Source: Atherix ibis (Eukaryota; Arthropoda; Insecta; Diptera; Athericidae). From it: a stretch of 64,000 bases of DNA. Of this stretch, positions 1 through 9,885 are shown in pieces. Location: the NCBI GenBank assembly GCA_958298945.1, contig OY282607.1, positions 52,181,020 through 52,245,019 of the forward strand, in the 5' to 3' direction. Within the stretch, counting starts at the first letter, position 1. Every line of letters starts with the position of its first letter. Under the pieces are notes generated by a model. The model searched no databases. It was not told where the DNA came from and saw nothing but the letters and a program-made list of their open reading frames with translations. The position numbers and the translations under genes are program-made.

Positions 1-1190
1 AAGAAAGCTAGATGTTAACCGGCAATAAGCTTTAGTGTGCCTATAATAGTAGCATCTGTGGTCTCTTTAAGGATCTTCAACTTTTATTTTTATAAACACC
101 TGCGTGTCGACATTATTTTTGTCGCTTCTTTGAGACCAATTGAAGTGTACTCCAATTCATTTTGAATATCATCAAATGGGATGGAGTGGTCCAGGTGCCT
201 TATTACCACCTTAAACTGTTTGTTCTTCTTTACATTGATATCGATATGACCACTATTTTTGCTTGTAACATATTACAAGGCATTTTATATTGGTCTCGTA
301 GAGGAGGAATTGATCGTGCCAGTCCGTTTCGTTAGTGTACAACTTAATGCTGAAAAATATTTCACATTATGTACGTAAATTGGTGGTGGCTTTGAGTGGT
401 TTTCATTGGAGATAATTCAATTGAGAATTGGAAAAACCTTTGTTTTTAGCAGAAGCACTGACTTTGCCTTTTTTGGGTTGGCGATGCACCTTTTTTGAAC
501 ACTTGTTCTTGTAAGGTTTTATTATTTATTCACTTTTTTCACTGTATTCGGTTATTTTTCTTTTTACGTCTCTGATTTTGTAGCCAAACATTTTTCTCTA
601 ACAGGAATTGCCATTTTTTTCATCTAAAGAATTTTTATTATTAGGAATTGGTACTTAACACCCTGTGGATAAAGGCTCTAATAACCATCTTCTAATAATG
701 ACCAATGATTTAGGGATTTTCATTGTCGATGGGTCTGGATGAAAAAGTTGTTAATTTTTTTTAATCTCATAAGCAAAATAAAGCCAACCCGCGGTTCTTT
801 AATTGGTACGTTGAACCGTATTTACATTTTTTTCCCACCTTAATTCTAAGAGGATTTTTGGTCTTTTGAAGTCTCTTAGAAAGGGTTCTTTTGACTTCTA
901 TATTGTCTCTTCCAAAATTAAAAATATTCTTTTTCTATGGGGCGTTATATCAGAAGTGAAAACTTTTGGTTTACCGGGGTGTCCTCCTTTAACTTTATTG
1001 ATTTTTCGACCGCGTTTGTAAATTTATATTGGCAGCTTTCCAGTTAGCCGTTAACGTTTCATTTTGTGCTTAAGTAAAATCATTCTATTATAACTTCTGA
1101 TTTTTTAGTGCCTTTAGAGAGAATATAGAATTTCTTTCGAAGAATGGCGTTTCAGCTACCTGGATGCAACAACCATATTCTTAAGTTTTT
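1..1190 (-). pseudogene. Jockey-type LINE ORF1 (gag-like) remnant
   Basis: Decayed ORF1 of a non-LTR retrotransposon, read on the minus strand and cut by the window edge. Seen: a PPPIYV stretch near 390; then around 150-240 the segment FKVVIRHLDHSIPFDDI followed by QNEL, which resembles the PRE_C2HC domain of jockey-clade nucleic-acid-binding proteins; then, after a frameshift, KIKVEDP, a stop, and RHTKAYC near the left edge, which resembles the end of the zinc knuckle (usual pattern CxxC..GHT..YC). The first knuckle cysteine appears lost. Towards 850-1190 only lysine-rich fragments with stops remain, so the upstream limit is uncertain. Family knowledge: such proteins bind the element RNA. 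The assignment rests on motif resemblance. Confidence 0.6.
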
Positions 1191-2400
1191 CAACCACCAT
1201 CACTTAATTGTCAAGTAAATCGTTCCATCGGAATCCAAATAGGAACAAAGAGTCGAAGTGTGTTTCTGTTTTGTTCTTAAGTAAAATTGTAAGCTTCCGA
1301 TTCTCTGATGCTATTTATTAAAGTAAGAACTTTAGTCTACGGAAGTGTCCTAGTTCAGCTATCTGGACACAAGTTTTTGAAAATAAGATTGCAATCTATT
1401 TGCAGATTTTCAGAAAATCCCGTCCACACGATCCTTGGGTTATAATTTTTGTAGCCGAATTGCTTTTCCAACTTTGCCAAGTGCAGGTCTTCTTTCTGTT
1501 GCCAATAATTTGTTGTAAAAATTACCTTAAATTATTTCTAATTTTACGACAGATCCTCTCATTTATTGTATACAAAATGAATATCAACATCCACAAAATC
1601 TAAAAGACCGATCCATATTTTTATCCGTTAGTGTCCTCTTATTTTCTAGTTTTATTTTTATTTTTGTTAAATTCAAAATGTTTGTGCTTATATTATATTT
1701 AAAAACTAAAACTTTTTCATATTTAAGTTCATATTTTATTAAATGTTGTAGTTCTGTAAAAATAAATAAAATTGAAGTAATTTTAAAACTTTAATATTGG
1801 ACCAACTAACGTGAAATTGAAACATTTTTTTACGGAAATTGATTTGGAAAGGAAAAAATGACTTCAAGAGAGTCCGTAAAGCAATGTAAAATTTTATTGG
1901 AAAATAATTGCATCATTTAAATGAGTAATAGAAAATTGTAATAATAATAGTATTAGAAAAAAAATTTAATCGAAAAGTTAAAAATTAATAAAAATTTTTG
2001 AAAACCAACCGAAAGTAAAATTTAACAAAAAGTATTTATGCAGCAAGAGAATTGATGTTAATGCGCACAAAATTCTACAATATTTAGAATTATTTATTTT
2101 AAAAAAATGTACTCGTATGAAAAAGTAAAAATACTTAATAGAAAAAATGTAGTAAATTATTAAGAAGTAAACTAAAAAAACTTTCAATTTAAAAGTTTCA
2201 TAAAAAAAATGTACTAATTTGCAAATTATATTTTGATACTATTTAAATTATTGTAATTATTAAAAAAGAAATGTTATTTACTAGTAAATTCTTATTCTAT
2301 AAAATATTATTAAAATATTAATAAAGATTTTTTCCAATTAATTTTATTTTTAATAATTAAACTGTTACAAATGTTTTAATTTTTTTAAAAATTAAACTGT
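1191..2400. other. AT-rich DNA, no gene seen
   Basis: Very AT-rich, with many short A and T runs. The few open stretches are short, lack recognisable motifs, and several begin only at non-ATG codons. The part up to about 1640 could be further decayed LINE ORF1 leader. Nothing else is supported. Confidence 0.5.
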
Positions 2401-2414
2401 TATTGCTTTAAAAA

Positions 2415-2665
2415 CAGAATATCCCTTCTCCAATATGTACCAATAGTAGTGAAATACCACAAATCAGCAGACTTCGATACCCAGAACTGTACTTCGACTA
2501 ACGCTTGACATAGAATCCACCAACTACTTCGACTTTTAGACGGAAGTTCTAAATATGCTACAGGCAACAAAGTACATTTATACAATATCCTACAGAAATC
2601 TATATGGACTTTCAAACTAGAACTATATGGCTCTATCAAAAAACCTTCGAAAAATTGTCGATTCT
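2415..2665 (+). pseudogene. Jockey-type LINE reverse transcriptase C-terminal remnant
   Basis: In one plus-strand frame the segment reads LLRLLDGSSKYATGNKVHLY followed by NILQKSIWTFKLELYGS. This matches the well-known C-terminal block of jockey-clade reverse transcriptases (usual form ...LLYKTILKPIWTYGIQLWG...). Stops and shifts flank it, and mariner copy A1 starts immediately to the right, probably having inserted next to or into this older fragment. Non-functional. Confidence 0.6.
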
Positions 2666-2689
2666 CCCTTTTTAGTTCGTAAAATTCAT

Positions 2690-3898
2690 CGTGATCTCTG
2701 AGAAAGTAATTTCGTTGTTTCCCAATAGAGGACTTAATTGTATTTTTTCACAACCAACTTCACACTTAAGCAGCATATCCATATGTACTTTGACAACTGG
2801 CATAGCAAGGCTTACTTGTGAAAAAATTCGATTGATTCTGCACAGTAGTTTTCTTATCTATAAAAAAGATAAAAATGCTGTTCAAGCACGAAAAGAATTA
2901 TCCGATGTGTATGGAGAAGATGTGTTAAGTGAGCCTCAGTGCCAAAACAGGTTTGCAAAATTTCGATCCGGCAATTTTGATCTCGAAGATGCACCACGTT
3001 CTGGAAGGCAAGTTCAAGCTGATGAAGACACAATAAAGGCATTAATTGATGCAAACTGGCGAATAATAACTCGTGAGATCGCTGAGAGATTAAATTTATC
3101 GAATTCGACCGTTCATGGTCATTTTAAACGGCTAGCTTTAATCTCAAAGGTCGACATATGGATTCCTCATCTTCTTATGGAAAAAAATGTATGCCGTCAC
3201 ATTGACGTTTGTGATTTGCTTCTCAAACGCCAAGAAAATGATTCATTTTTGCAGCGTATCATCACTGGGGACGAGAAATGGGTTGTCTACAACACTGTTA
3301 AGCACAAAAGATCCTGGAGTAGAAAAGATGAACACGCCCAAAGCACTTCGAAAGCCAATATTCATCAAAAAAAGGTTATGCTGTCTGTTTGGTGGGATTT
3401 CAAAGGAATCGTTTATTTTGAACTTCTACCGAGCAACACAATGATCAATTCTGAAGTGTATCGTCATCAGTTGAACAAATTGAATGATTCACTTAAAGAA
3501 ACAAAAGACCAGAATTGGTCAATAGGAAAGGTATATTGTTCGAACAGGATAATGCGAAACCACATATAAGTTTGACCACTCGGCAAAAGCTTATAGAGCT
3601 TGGATGGGATATACTGCCACACCCGCCATACTTCCGATTATCATTTGCTCCGGTCTCTATAAAAATTTTTAGACGGTAAAACGTTTAATTCAAATGAGGT
3701 CAAAAATCACTTGGATCAGTTTTTTGCCAGCAAAGAATAAAAATTTTATGAGCATGGAATCATGCTACTGCCAGAAAGATGGCAAAGGGTATTGGATCAG
3801 ACTGGACAATATTTAATTGAATAAAATATTAAATCACTATAAGAAAATCGTCTTTCAAATTACTTTCCGAACAACGAAATTACTTTCCCAATAACCCA
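2690..3898 (+). mobile_element. Mariner element, family A copy 1
   Basis: First of four copies of one mariner family in the window. The left end is diverged (GAGAAAGTAATTTCG near 2700). The right end has the family terminus (ATTACTTTCC, then ..AACCCAATA) and carries an extra partial copy of the terminal motif (3858-3898), as if the end was duplicated. The leader with the ACTTAATTGTATTTTTTCAC motif is shared with copies at 21.3, 36.3 and 51.0 kb. A deletion of about 70 bp relative to those copies removed the transposase start. Confidence 0.85.
2860..3824 (+). pseudogene. Mariner transposase (family A), broken
   Basis: Cut-and-paste DDE transposase remnant, D34D (mariner) group by resemblance. 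The frame is open from about 2860 to about 3520. N-terminal HTH region: ELSDVYGEDVLSEPQCQNRF, then DAPRSGR and a second HTH around EIAERLNLSNSTVH. Catalytic core: ITGDEKW (first Asp), VMLSVWWDFKG. Near 3520 a frameshift replaces the expected block before the second Asp and leads to a stop at 3567; the continuation to the natural stop near 3822 is in other frames. The start codon is lost by deletion, so the apparent upstream extension to 2691 (which begins at GTG) is leader sequence, not protein. Confidence 0.85.
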
Positions 3899-4130
3899 AT
3901 AATTCGCTTGTCTGATAAATAGTAACAATTCAGATGTACGTGAATAGGGTACACGCGAATAGGAGAAACGTCGATAGATGTTAACTCTCTATAGTACTGT
4001 TATCTAAATTTGCTTGTTATTATTTGTCTTTTGATATAGAGTTCAAAAGAATCAGAGCCAAGACGGTTGAAAATTCCTTAAAAAAAACAAATTTTATTAC
4101 TAATTTGTAGAAATCTTTGATTTGGTCATG

Positions 4131-5138
4131 AGTGCTCATGATCAGAGCTCGAGTGCTCATGATCAGAGCTCGAGTGCTCATGATCAGAGTTCGAGTGCTC
4201 ATGATCAGAGCTCGAGTGCTCATGATCAGAGCTCGAGTGCTCATGATCAGAGCTCGAGTGCTCATGATCAGAGCTCGAGTGCTCATGATCAGAGCTCGAG
4301 TGCTCATGATCAGAGCTCGAGTGCTCATGATCAGAGCTCGAGTGCTCATGATCAGAGCTCGAGTGCTCATGATCAGAGCTCGAGTGCTCATGATCAGAGC
4401 TCGAGTGCTCATGATCAGAGCTCGAGTGCTCATGATCAGAGCTCGAGTGCTCATGATCAGAGCTCGAGTGCTCATGATCAGAGCTCGAGTGCTCATGATC
4501 AGAGCTCGAGTGCTCATGATCAGAGCTCGAGTGCTCATGATCAGAGCTCGAGTGCTCATGATCAGAGCTCGAGTGCTCATGATCAGAGCTCGAGTGCTCA
4601 TGATCAGAGCTCGAGTGCTCATGATCAGAGCTCGAGTGCTCATGATCAGAGCTCGAGTGCTCATGATCAGAGCTCGAGTGCTCATGATCAGAGCTCGAGT
4701 GCTCATGATCAGAGCTCGAGTGCTCATGATCAGAGCTCGAGTGCTCATGATCAGAGCTCGAGTGCTCATGATCAGAGCTCGAGTGCTCATGATCAGAGCT
4801 CGAGTGCTCATGATCAGAGCTCGAGTGCTCATGATCAGAGCTCGAGTGCTCATGATCAGAGCTCGAGTGCTCATGATCAGAGCTCGAGTGCTCATGATCA
4901 GAGCTCGAGTGCTCATGATCAGAGCTCGAGTGCTCATGATCAGAGCTCGAGTGCTCATGATCAGAGCTCGAGTGCTCATGATCAGAGCTCGAGTGCTCAT
5001 GATCAGAGCTCGAGTGCTCATGATCAGAGCTCGAGTGCTCATGATCAGAGCTCGAGTGCTCATGATCAGAGCTCGAGTACTCATGATCAGAGCTCGAGGT
5101 CTCATGATCAGAGCTCGAGTGCTCATGATGAGACGACG
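4131..5138. repeat. 21-bp minisatellite, about 48 units
   Basis: Head-to-tail array with a strict 21-bp period, phase anchored at 4131. Each unit carries the palindromes TCATGA, TGATCA, GAGCTC and CTCGAG. By eye, units 4 to 44 (4194-5054) are identical; unit 3 has one C-to-T change and the last units (5076, 5097, 5118) are variant. Flanks at 4121-4130 and 5139-5178 are degenerate units. Because 21 is a multiple of three, four of six frames stay open (repeating SAHDQSS, VLMIRAR, STRALIM, SSDHEHS); these are by-products of the repeat, not evidence of a gene. The array lies about 300 bp beyond the likely COQ9 poly(A) signal. Confidence 0.95.
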
Positions 5139-5461
5139 AGTAATAATCGTGATCCGAGCTCAAGCAGCCGTGATTATAGTTTCTGATCTTGGGGTACATA
5201 TTTCGGAAACATTTTATAAAATACTATATGGAGGCGGCGATCTTATTCTAAAATGTATTTTCTAAATTAATTCCCTTACAATTATTCGAACTTTTTGTTC
5301 CACTTGAAGTTTTTTAATTAAATTTAAAGTGAAACTTGGGATTTTGCAATATTAAACAAGTGGATTTACCATATATATATGCATTTACGGTGAGTTTTTA
5401 TTTGTAATTCTCGCAATCGCAAATTACTTTTTAAAATAAAACAACACTTGTACTTCTTAAG

Positions 5462-5467
5462 TTTATT
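5462..5467 (-). terminator. Candidate COQ9 poly(A) signal AATAAA
   Basis: TTTATT on the plus strand, that is AATAAA on the coding strand, about 165 bp past the COQ9 stop codon. It is in a plausible place, but in such AT-rich DNA the hexamer is common by chance. Confidence 0.4.
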
Positions 5468-5631
5468 TTTCTTCACAAAAGCTTTAATTATTTTTTCACT
5501 ATATTTACTTGCTGACTATATTAGGATGCATAGTAACATCTTTAAGATGGCATTCGGATTTTAGCAACAACAAAAAAAGAAAAGAAAAAAAGACTACCCC
5601 ATTTTTCGTACTTGCAGTAATCAGTGTAGTA

Positions 5632-6826
5632 TTATCTTCGATTAAAGTCGAGACCTAAGATGTTCCGTGCCTGTTCAGAGGGAATGGAAAAAAATAATCA
5701 ATGGTACTACTCTATGGAGTTGAAATTAGACATTCCCGCTTACCGTAATAAACGCAGAGTTCCACATTTTCTGTGCATTTTCACCTAGTTTTTCGGATTG
5801 CGTCAAAAATTCTTGAACATAGAAACCTTCATCGATTCGTTCGCGTAGAAATTCCCACGTCTTTTCATGTGATACTGACTTATCTTGGAGCAGGTAAAGT
5901 TCTGTTATTTTGTAAATTGTCGCTACACCAATTCGTCGTGTGTACCAAGCGAACTAAAAAATGGAGAACAAAAAGAAATTTATAAATATTATTCATTTTT
6001 GTCATTTTTGTTATCTTACATCAACGGATCTATCACCAGAATAATAGCAAATATCATCGATCATCGTCAATAGTTGCGCCAAGGAGGTGGGAACGTTTTG
6101 CGGCAATGACATTAACGCTAGTGCTTGTGGCCAATGGCTTAAGTAGGGTTCGATCATTTGTAAACGGAATTTGTTCGCATTAAAAATGAACTCTTTGGGA
6201 TTGGAGGGAATTGATTCGCCGTCTTTGGTTTCTTGTTGCATGAACTGTGCGAGTTCCTCGTTGCAATTCTTATAAAAGTGGCGTATTAATTCGATACCAC
6301 CTTCGGGGAACAAGCCATGAACCACTCCCGGATACCCACATGCTTCTCCACCTTTGGCAATGGTTATACGACTCCACCCATGAGTATCGACGTGCGGCAG
6401 TGATGCGTTCAAAATCTTTAATCGAATTGTATCAATGTTTACAGTTTTCGTATCATCGGCGGAGCTTGTTGATGACTGACTGTCATCTTGTTTCGATGAT
6501 TCCTCATCTTTTTTCTCTTCTCGATTGCGAAACTCCTCCAAATTCAATGATTTCGATTCACTGCTATCGCCTACTATCCCTGTCGTTCCCGTATTTGCGG
6601 TGGTACCATATTGTCTTTGTCTTGAAATACTGAATTCGTTACGACGAAAAATGAACGCTTTGTACTTTTCCACTTTGTCATATTGACTAGAAGCATTACG
6701 ATTGACTTTGGTGCAAGTATTTGTAGATATAGAACTGTTATTCAAAATATTCACAAGAGATCGTTTTGGTATGCATTTTTGCAAATCTGTTAAAATAAAA
6801 TGTATAAAGTAATTATTAAATTTCAT
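5632..6826 (-). CDS. COQ9: Ubiquinone biosynthesis protein COQ9 (mitochondrial)
   Basis: Lipid-binding mitochondrial protein that works with COQ7 in the hydroxylation step of coenzyme Q synthesis (family knowledge). Exons read on the minus strand: 6826-6020, 5953-5744 and 5670-5632; introns 6019-5954 (66 bp) and 5743-5671 (73 bp), each GT...AG (donors GTAAGA and GTAAGC). The join gives SVD-FAWYTRR and then FIT-ARNILGLDFNRR-stop, matching the conserved COQ9 C-terminus. The conserved domain starts near residue 135 (RLKILNASLPHVDTHGWSR) and includes GYPGVVHGLFPEGG, HWPQALALMSLPQNVP and DDICYYSGDRS. The N-terminal third is basic, Ser/Asn-rich and mitochondrial-presequence-like. The start is uncertain: the ATG at 6826 gives 351 codons, but a good acceptor (TTTTAACAG before 6786) suggests a separate upstream first exon; the frame extends to 6895 only from a GTG. 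Confidence 0.93.
6786..6796 (-). promoter_or_regulatory. Possible splice acceptor upstream of COQ9 exon 2
   Basis: On the coding strand the sequence TTTTATTTTAACAG precedes residue block DLQKCIPKR. It is a pyrimidine-rich AG and competes with simple read-through from the ATG at 6826. If used, the first COQ9 exon lies between here and the glomulin gene and must end with one base of a split codon. I found no exon with a clearly good donor in that phase. Confidence 0.35.
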
Positions 6827-6929
6827 ATTTGTCTTTATATTAGAATTGTACAAAAGTTCGGAATCAAAATAATTATACTTTGTGACTGTTATCACGGTTA
6901 TTTATTCGTCGATAACATTAGTATTGTTA

Positions 6930-7070
6930 GTGAAATGGCATGTTTGTGCTTAAAAATTCTTTCTTAATTTTTAAGTATAACAAACAACATCTAAGCAAAA
7001 TCACGTCCAAAATGAAAAATTTGGATACTGTGATTTTCTAGACATAATTCACCGCTGATCTTCTTTTGTG
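6930..7070. repeat. Direct repeat of about 140 bp, copy 1
   Basis: Begins near ATTGTTAGTGAAATGGCA and continues through TTTGTGCTTAAAA, AAGTATAACAAACAAC and GATTTTCTAGA to GCTGATCTTCTTTT. The same block recurs at 7549-7695 with scattered substitutions. The two copies flank a 25-bp tandem array. Confidence 0.85.
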
Positions 7071-7211
7071 AAATAAACAAGAAAACCACCAAAAACTATA
7101 AAATTTATTTCGAAAAAAGAACGCAGAAAAATATCGCATCTGTCAACCCCTAACAGATTTCATATGTTCGTCAGTAAGTGGTATTCTATAACCAAGAAGA
7201 CGGTCAAACAA

Positions 7212-7512
7212 GAGAGAAGTTTCTACGAGGGTACAGTTTCTACAACAGGAGCAGAGCTTCTAACACGAAAACTGAGCTGCTATAACAAGAATTGAGCTAT
7301 CTTATCAAGGATGAGTTTCTCTTACGAAAGCTGATCTTCTATAACGAAAGTTGAGCTGATCTTTTATAACGAAAGTTGAGCTGACCTTCTATAACGAAAG
7401 TTGAGCTGATCTTCTACAACGAAAGTTGAGCTGATCTTTTATAACGAAAGTTGATCTGATCTTCTATAACGAAAGCTGAGCTGATTTTTTATAACGAAAG
7501 TTGAGCTGATAT
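7212..7512. repeat. 25-bp tandem repeat array
   Basis: Irregular array with a period of about 25 bp around the core CTATAACGAAAGTTGAGCTG. About seven well-conserved units lie at 7330-7512; more diverged units extend left to about 7212, and scraps occur again at 7690-7760. The unit ends in GCTGATCTT, the same string that closes the flanking 140-bp repeat, so the array may have grown from the end of that repeat. Confidence 0.85.
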
Positions 7513-7548
7513 GACCTCAATTATCGCCAACAAAAATTTACAAAATTT

Positions 7549-7840
7549 CATTGTTAGTGAAATGGCAGGTTTGTGCTTAAAAGTTTACTCTTAATTTTAA
7601 GTATAACAAACAACTTCAAAGCAGAATTTTGTCTAAAATGAAAAATTAGGATACTGCGATTTTCTAGATATAATTCAACGCTGATCTTCTTTTACGAGAT
7701 GAGATTCTATAATGAGAGAAGAGCTTCCATAACAAAAGAATCTTCATTTCTGTAAATGGGCTCAAAAATTTACGAGAATTTCAATTTATAGAAGCTGATA
7801 TGACCTCAAAAATTGCCAGTTAAAAATTTAGAAGATAATT
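7549..7840. repeat. Direct repeat copy 2 with shared tail
   Basis: Second copy of the ~140-bp block (7549-7695), followed by decayed 25-bp units and by GCTGATATGACCTCAA plus an A-rich stretch (7796-7840). The same GCTGATATGACCTCAA tail follows the main array at 7505. The layout is therefore block, array, tail, block, short array, tail: a duplicated composite repeat, possibly a non-autonomous transposon of unknown type. Confidence 0.7.
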
Positions 7841-8079
7841 TTGCTTACAAAAGCACTTCTGGGATAATAATTGAATTAAGTTCATTTCATTATATGAAAA
7901 ACTCAAATTTCCTGCATCAAGTGAATATTCATAAATGTACGAGTGCGTAAAAAAAATAATAATCTGATGATAATATAAAAAATTGTATATTTCCATTTTT
8001 CTATCTTGTCTCATACAACTAAGTTAAAAGTATAAAAATAAAATAAAAAAAAAAACAAACCAAAAATGACCTCGAAAAA

Positions 8080-9885
8080 TCAGTGACTTCTATCAATGCA
8101 TTCAAATACTCGACCAAGTATACTTTCAATTAAATCGAACGTTGTGAACGCATTCGAGAGCATTTTCAATTTTTGAAATTTCGTTACGTTCGGCAAATCT
8201 TCTCCTGTCGCTAGTGACATTTGCACAATATCATCCACAGTGCCTTTGCAATTGTCCTGGTCGTTTTTCACCCTTTTTTCTTCGTCTTTGAAATGGATTC
8301 GTGAAAAATTCAGAGCATCCCGCAATGGTGTAAGCAACTTTTGACGTATAACATCGACGAAATCCCAAAAGCCAGTTCGATTTTGCCGATCTCGAATTGC
8401 AAAGAATCTTATTACATTCAATGCGGATATCAACTGATCCGAATTTTGTATAATGTCCGTTACTACGTTGTTTTGAAGCTTGCAGACAACGTCCAACATT
8501 AGGTGCCGGAATTCAGCACCACACATATATTTCGGTAACTCGTTCATTTCTGGCGACGTATTCAGTTTATCTGCAACAAAGTTCTTGTATTTAATTATAA
8601 GATAGCCCAGCAGATTAGTGTGCGTTGTGGTTGAGATAAGATTCTTAAGCAGAATGAACCTCCCCTCCTCGTCGAATTGATATAAGTAAACTTCTAACAA
8701 CTGTATGCCACTCTTTCGATTGCGTTCAATGGTCGAGAATATAATCACTTTGCTTAGTGAATTATAGAATTCAGAATGAATTTTAAGATCCAGTGTTTCT
8801 GAGGTAATTCGATTCTCTCCTAAGTTCTGTACGAGTTTGATTCCTAATTTAATGCCTTTCCATTGAATACTACTTTCTGGACAGCTAAGCAATTCGTTCA
8901 CTAAATATAGACTCGTCTCGAATACGTAAAATTGTGAGTAGATTTTGGGTGCACTCTTTGGAACCATATCCTCGCCTATAATGAGATAGAAATAAATGCC
9001 AAGTGAGAGTAACGGCACTTTTTCATCAATCAAAAAAATATCCTTCGATGCGGACTCGTATATGCCGTCGTCTTTCGGATGGCGTGGTTTCCAGCGTCCC
9101 CTTTGTTCTGCATAATGTAACATGAAATACGGATCCGTGAGTAACGTTGAAATGTTATTGACTAGAGTTTGGCCGCATTGTCGCGAGTACGTATTACACT
9201 TTCCCTCGTTAACTGAAAGATCAAGTAAGGCCAATGGCCGGCCCAGCAGTTGAAAAAGAAAGCATAGAACTGCATTTTTCCGTGTTATAGCCGTATCTCT
9301 GAAAATAGTCGGCTGAGATTTTATGCAGGCATCTTTCAGGATTGGCTCATAGAATAAGGATACGGTTATGAAGATCGATAGAATTCGATAGACGTCATCA
9401 TTGTTCTCTAGAAGCTTCTCCTGCTTTTCGTCGTAATCGTTGAGTAGATTCTCCGGATACGGAAGTGCACTGATAAATGATTGAATCGAGTTGAGAGCCC
9501 ATTCCAAAGAACGCGATTTATTATCAGTTTGCCGCAATAAACACACTTGCATACTTTTCAGTGCACTTGTAAACACATTGTCAGATTTCGTTGTTTCGAT
9601 AATTTCTAGAAGTTCAAAAAGGGCACCCTCCTGATCACTGTGCTCACCAACTGCCTTTAAAAGAGACTCACAACGTGAATATAATTCTCCCTCCTCTTCG
9701 AAATTTTTATCGTTCAAATATTTCATCACGACTTGCACAACATTCGAGCACTGATCTTTCAAAAGCGCTAAATTCCGTTTATTTTCAAGCAAAACTGGTA
9801 TGCCATCGTAATGTTTCTCCTGAATAAGTCGGTCAATTAATTGAATTAAATTTTCTCCAGGATCAACAGCTACTTCTACCGACAT
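8080..9885 (-). CDS. GLMN: Glomulin homologue (cullin-RING ligase inhibitor)
   Basis: Helical-repeat protein that in vertebrates binds the RING protein RBX1 and blocks E2 docking on cullin-RING ubiquitin ligases (family knowledge; the role here is by homology). Single uninterrupted reading frame of 601 codons, close to the roughly 594 residues of human glomulin. Recognised from the C-terminal third: IIQNSDQLISALNVIRFFAI, then RTGFWDFVDVIRQKLLTPL, NFSRIHFKDEE, and the terminal FDLIESILGRVFECID, each matching the family pattern. The N-terminus has acidic, leucine-rich helices and the middle has YAEQRGRWKPRHP. Start: ATG at 9885 in good context (CGCAATGTCG). The frame extends four codons further only to a TTG, which I reject. 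No transmembrane or signal segment is seen. It is on the same strand as COQ9, with about 1.25 kb of repeat-containing DNA between. Confidence 0.92.
   Translation of the reverse strand: MSVEVAVDPGENLIQLIDRLIQEKHYDGIPVLLENKRNLALLKDQCSNVVQVVMKYLNDKNFEEEGELYSRCESLLKAVGEHSDQEGALFELLEIIETTKSDNVFTSALKSMQVCLLRQTDNKSRSLEWALNSIQSFISALPYPENLLNDYDEKQEKLLENNDDVYRILSIFITVSLFYEPILKDACIKSQPTIFRDTAITRKNAVLCFLFQLLGRPLALLDLSVNEGKCNTYSRQCGQTLVNNISTLLTDPYFMLHYAEQRGRWKPRHPKDDGIYESASKDIFLIDEKVPLLSLGIYFYLIIGEDMVPKSAPKIYSQFYVFETSLYLVNELLSCPESSIQWKGIKLGIKLVQNLGENRITSETLDLKIHSEFYNSLSKVIIFSTIERNRKSGIQLLEVYLYQFDEEGRFILLKNLISTTTHTNLLGYLIIKYKNFVADKLNTSPEMNELPKYMCGAEFRHLMLDVVCKLQNNVVTDIIQNSDQLISALNVIRFFAIRDRQNRTGFWDFVDVIRQKLLTPLRDALNFSRIHFKDEEKRVKNDQDNCKGTVDDIVQMSLATGEDLPNVTKFQKLKMLSNAFTTFDLIESILGRVFECIDRSH

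Noticed and set aside
4020..5265. Four long overlapping open frames of 350-380 codons with 7-residue repeats
   Set aside because: All follow from the 21-bp minisatellite, whose length is a multiple of three and whose unit lacks stops in four frames. No non-repeat domain or splice context supports a gene.
7212..7512. Regular short repeats resembling a CRISPR array
   Set aside because: Units are contiguous with no unique spacers, they diverge gradually, and the context is an insect nuclear genome.
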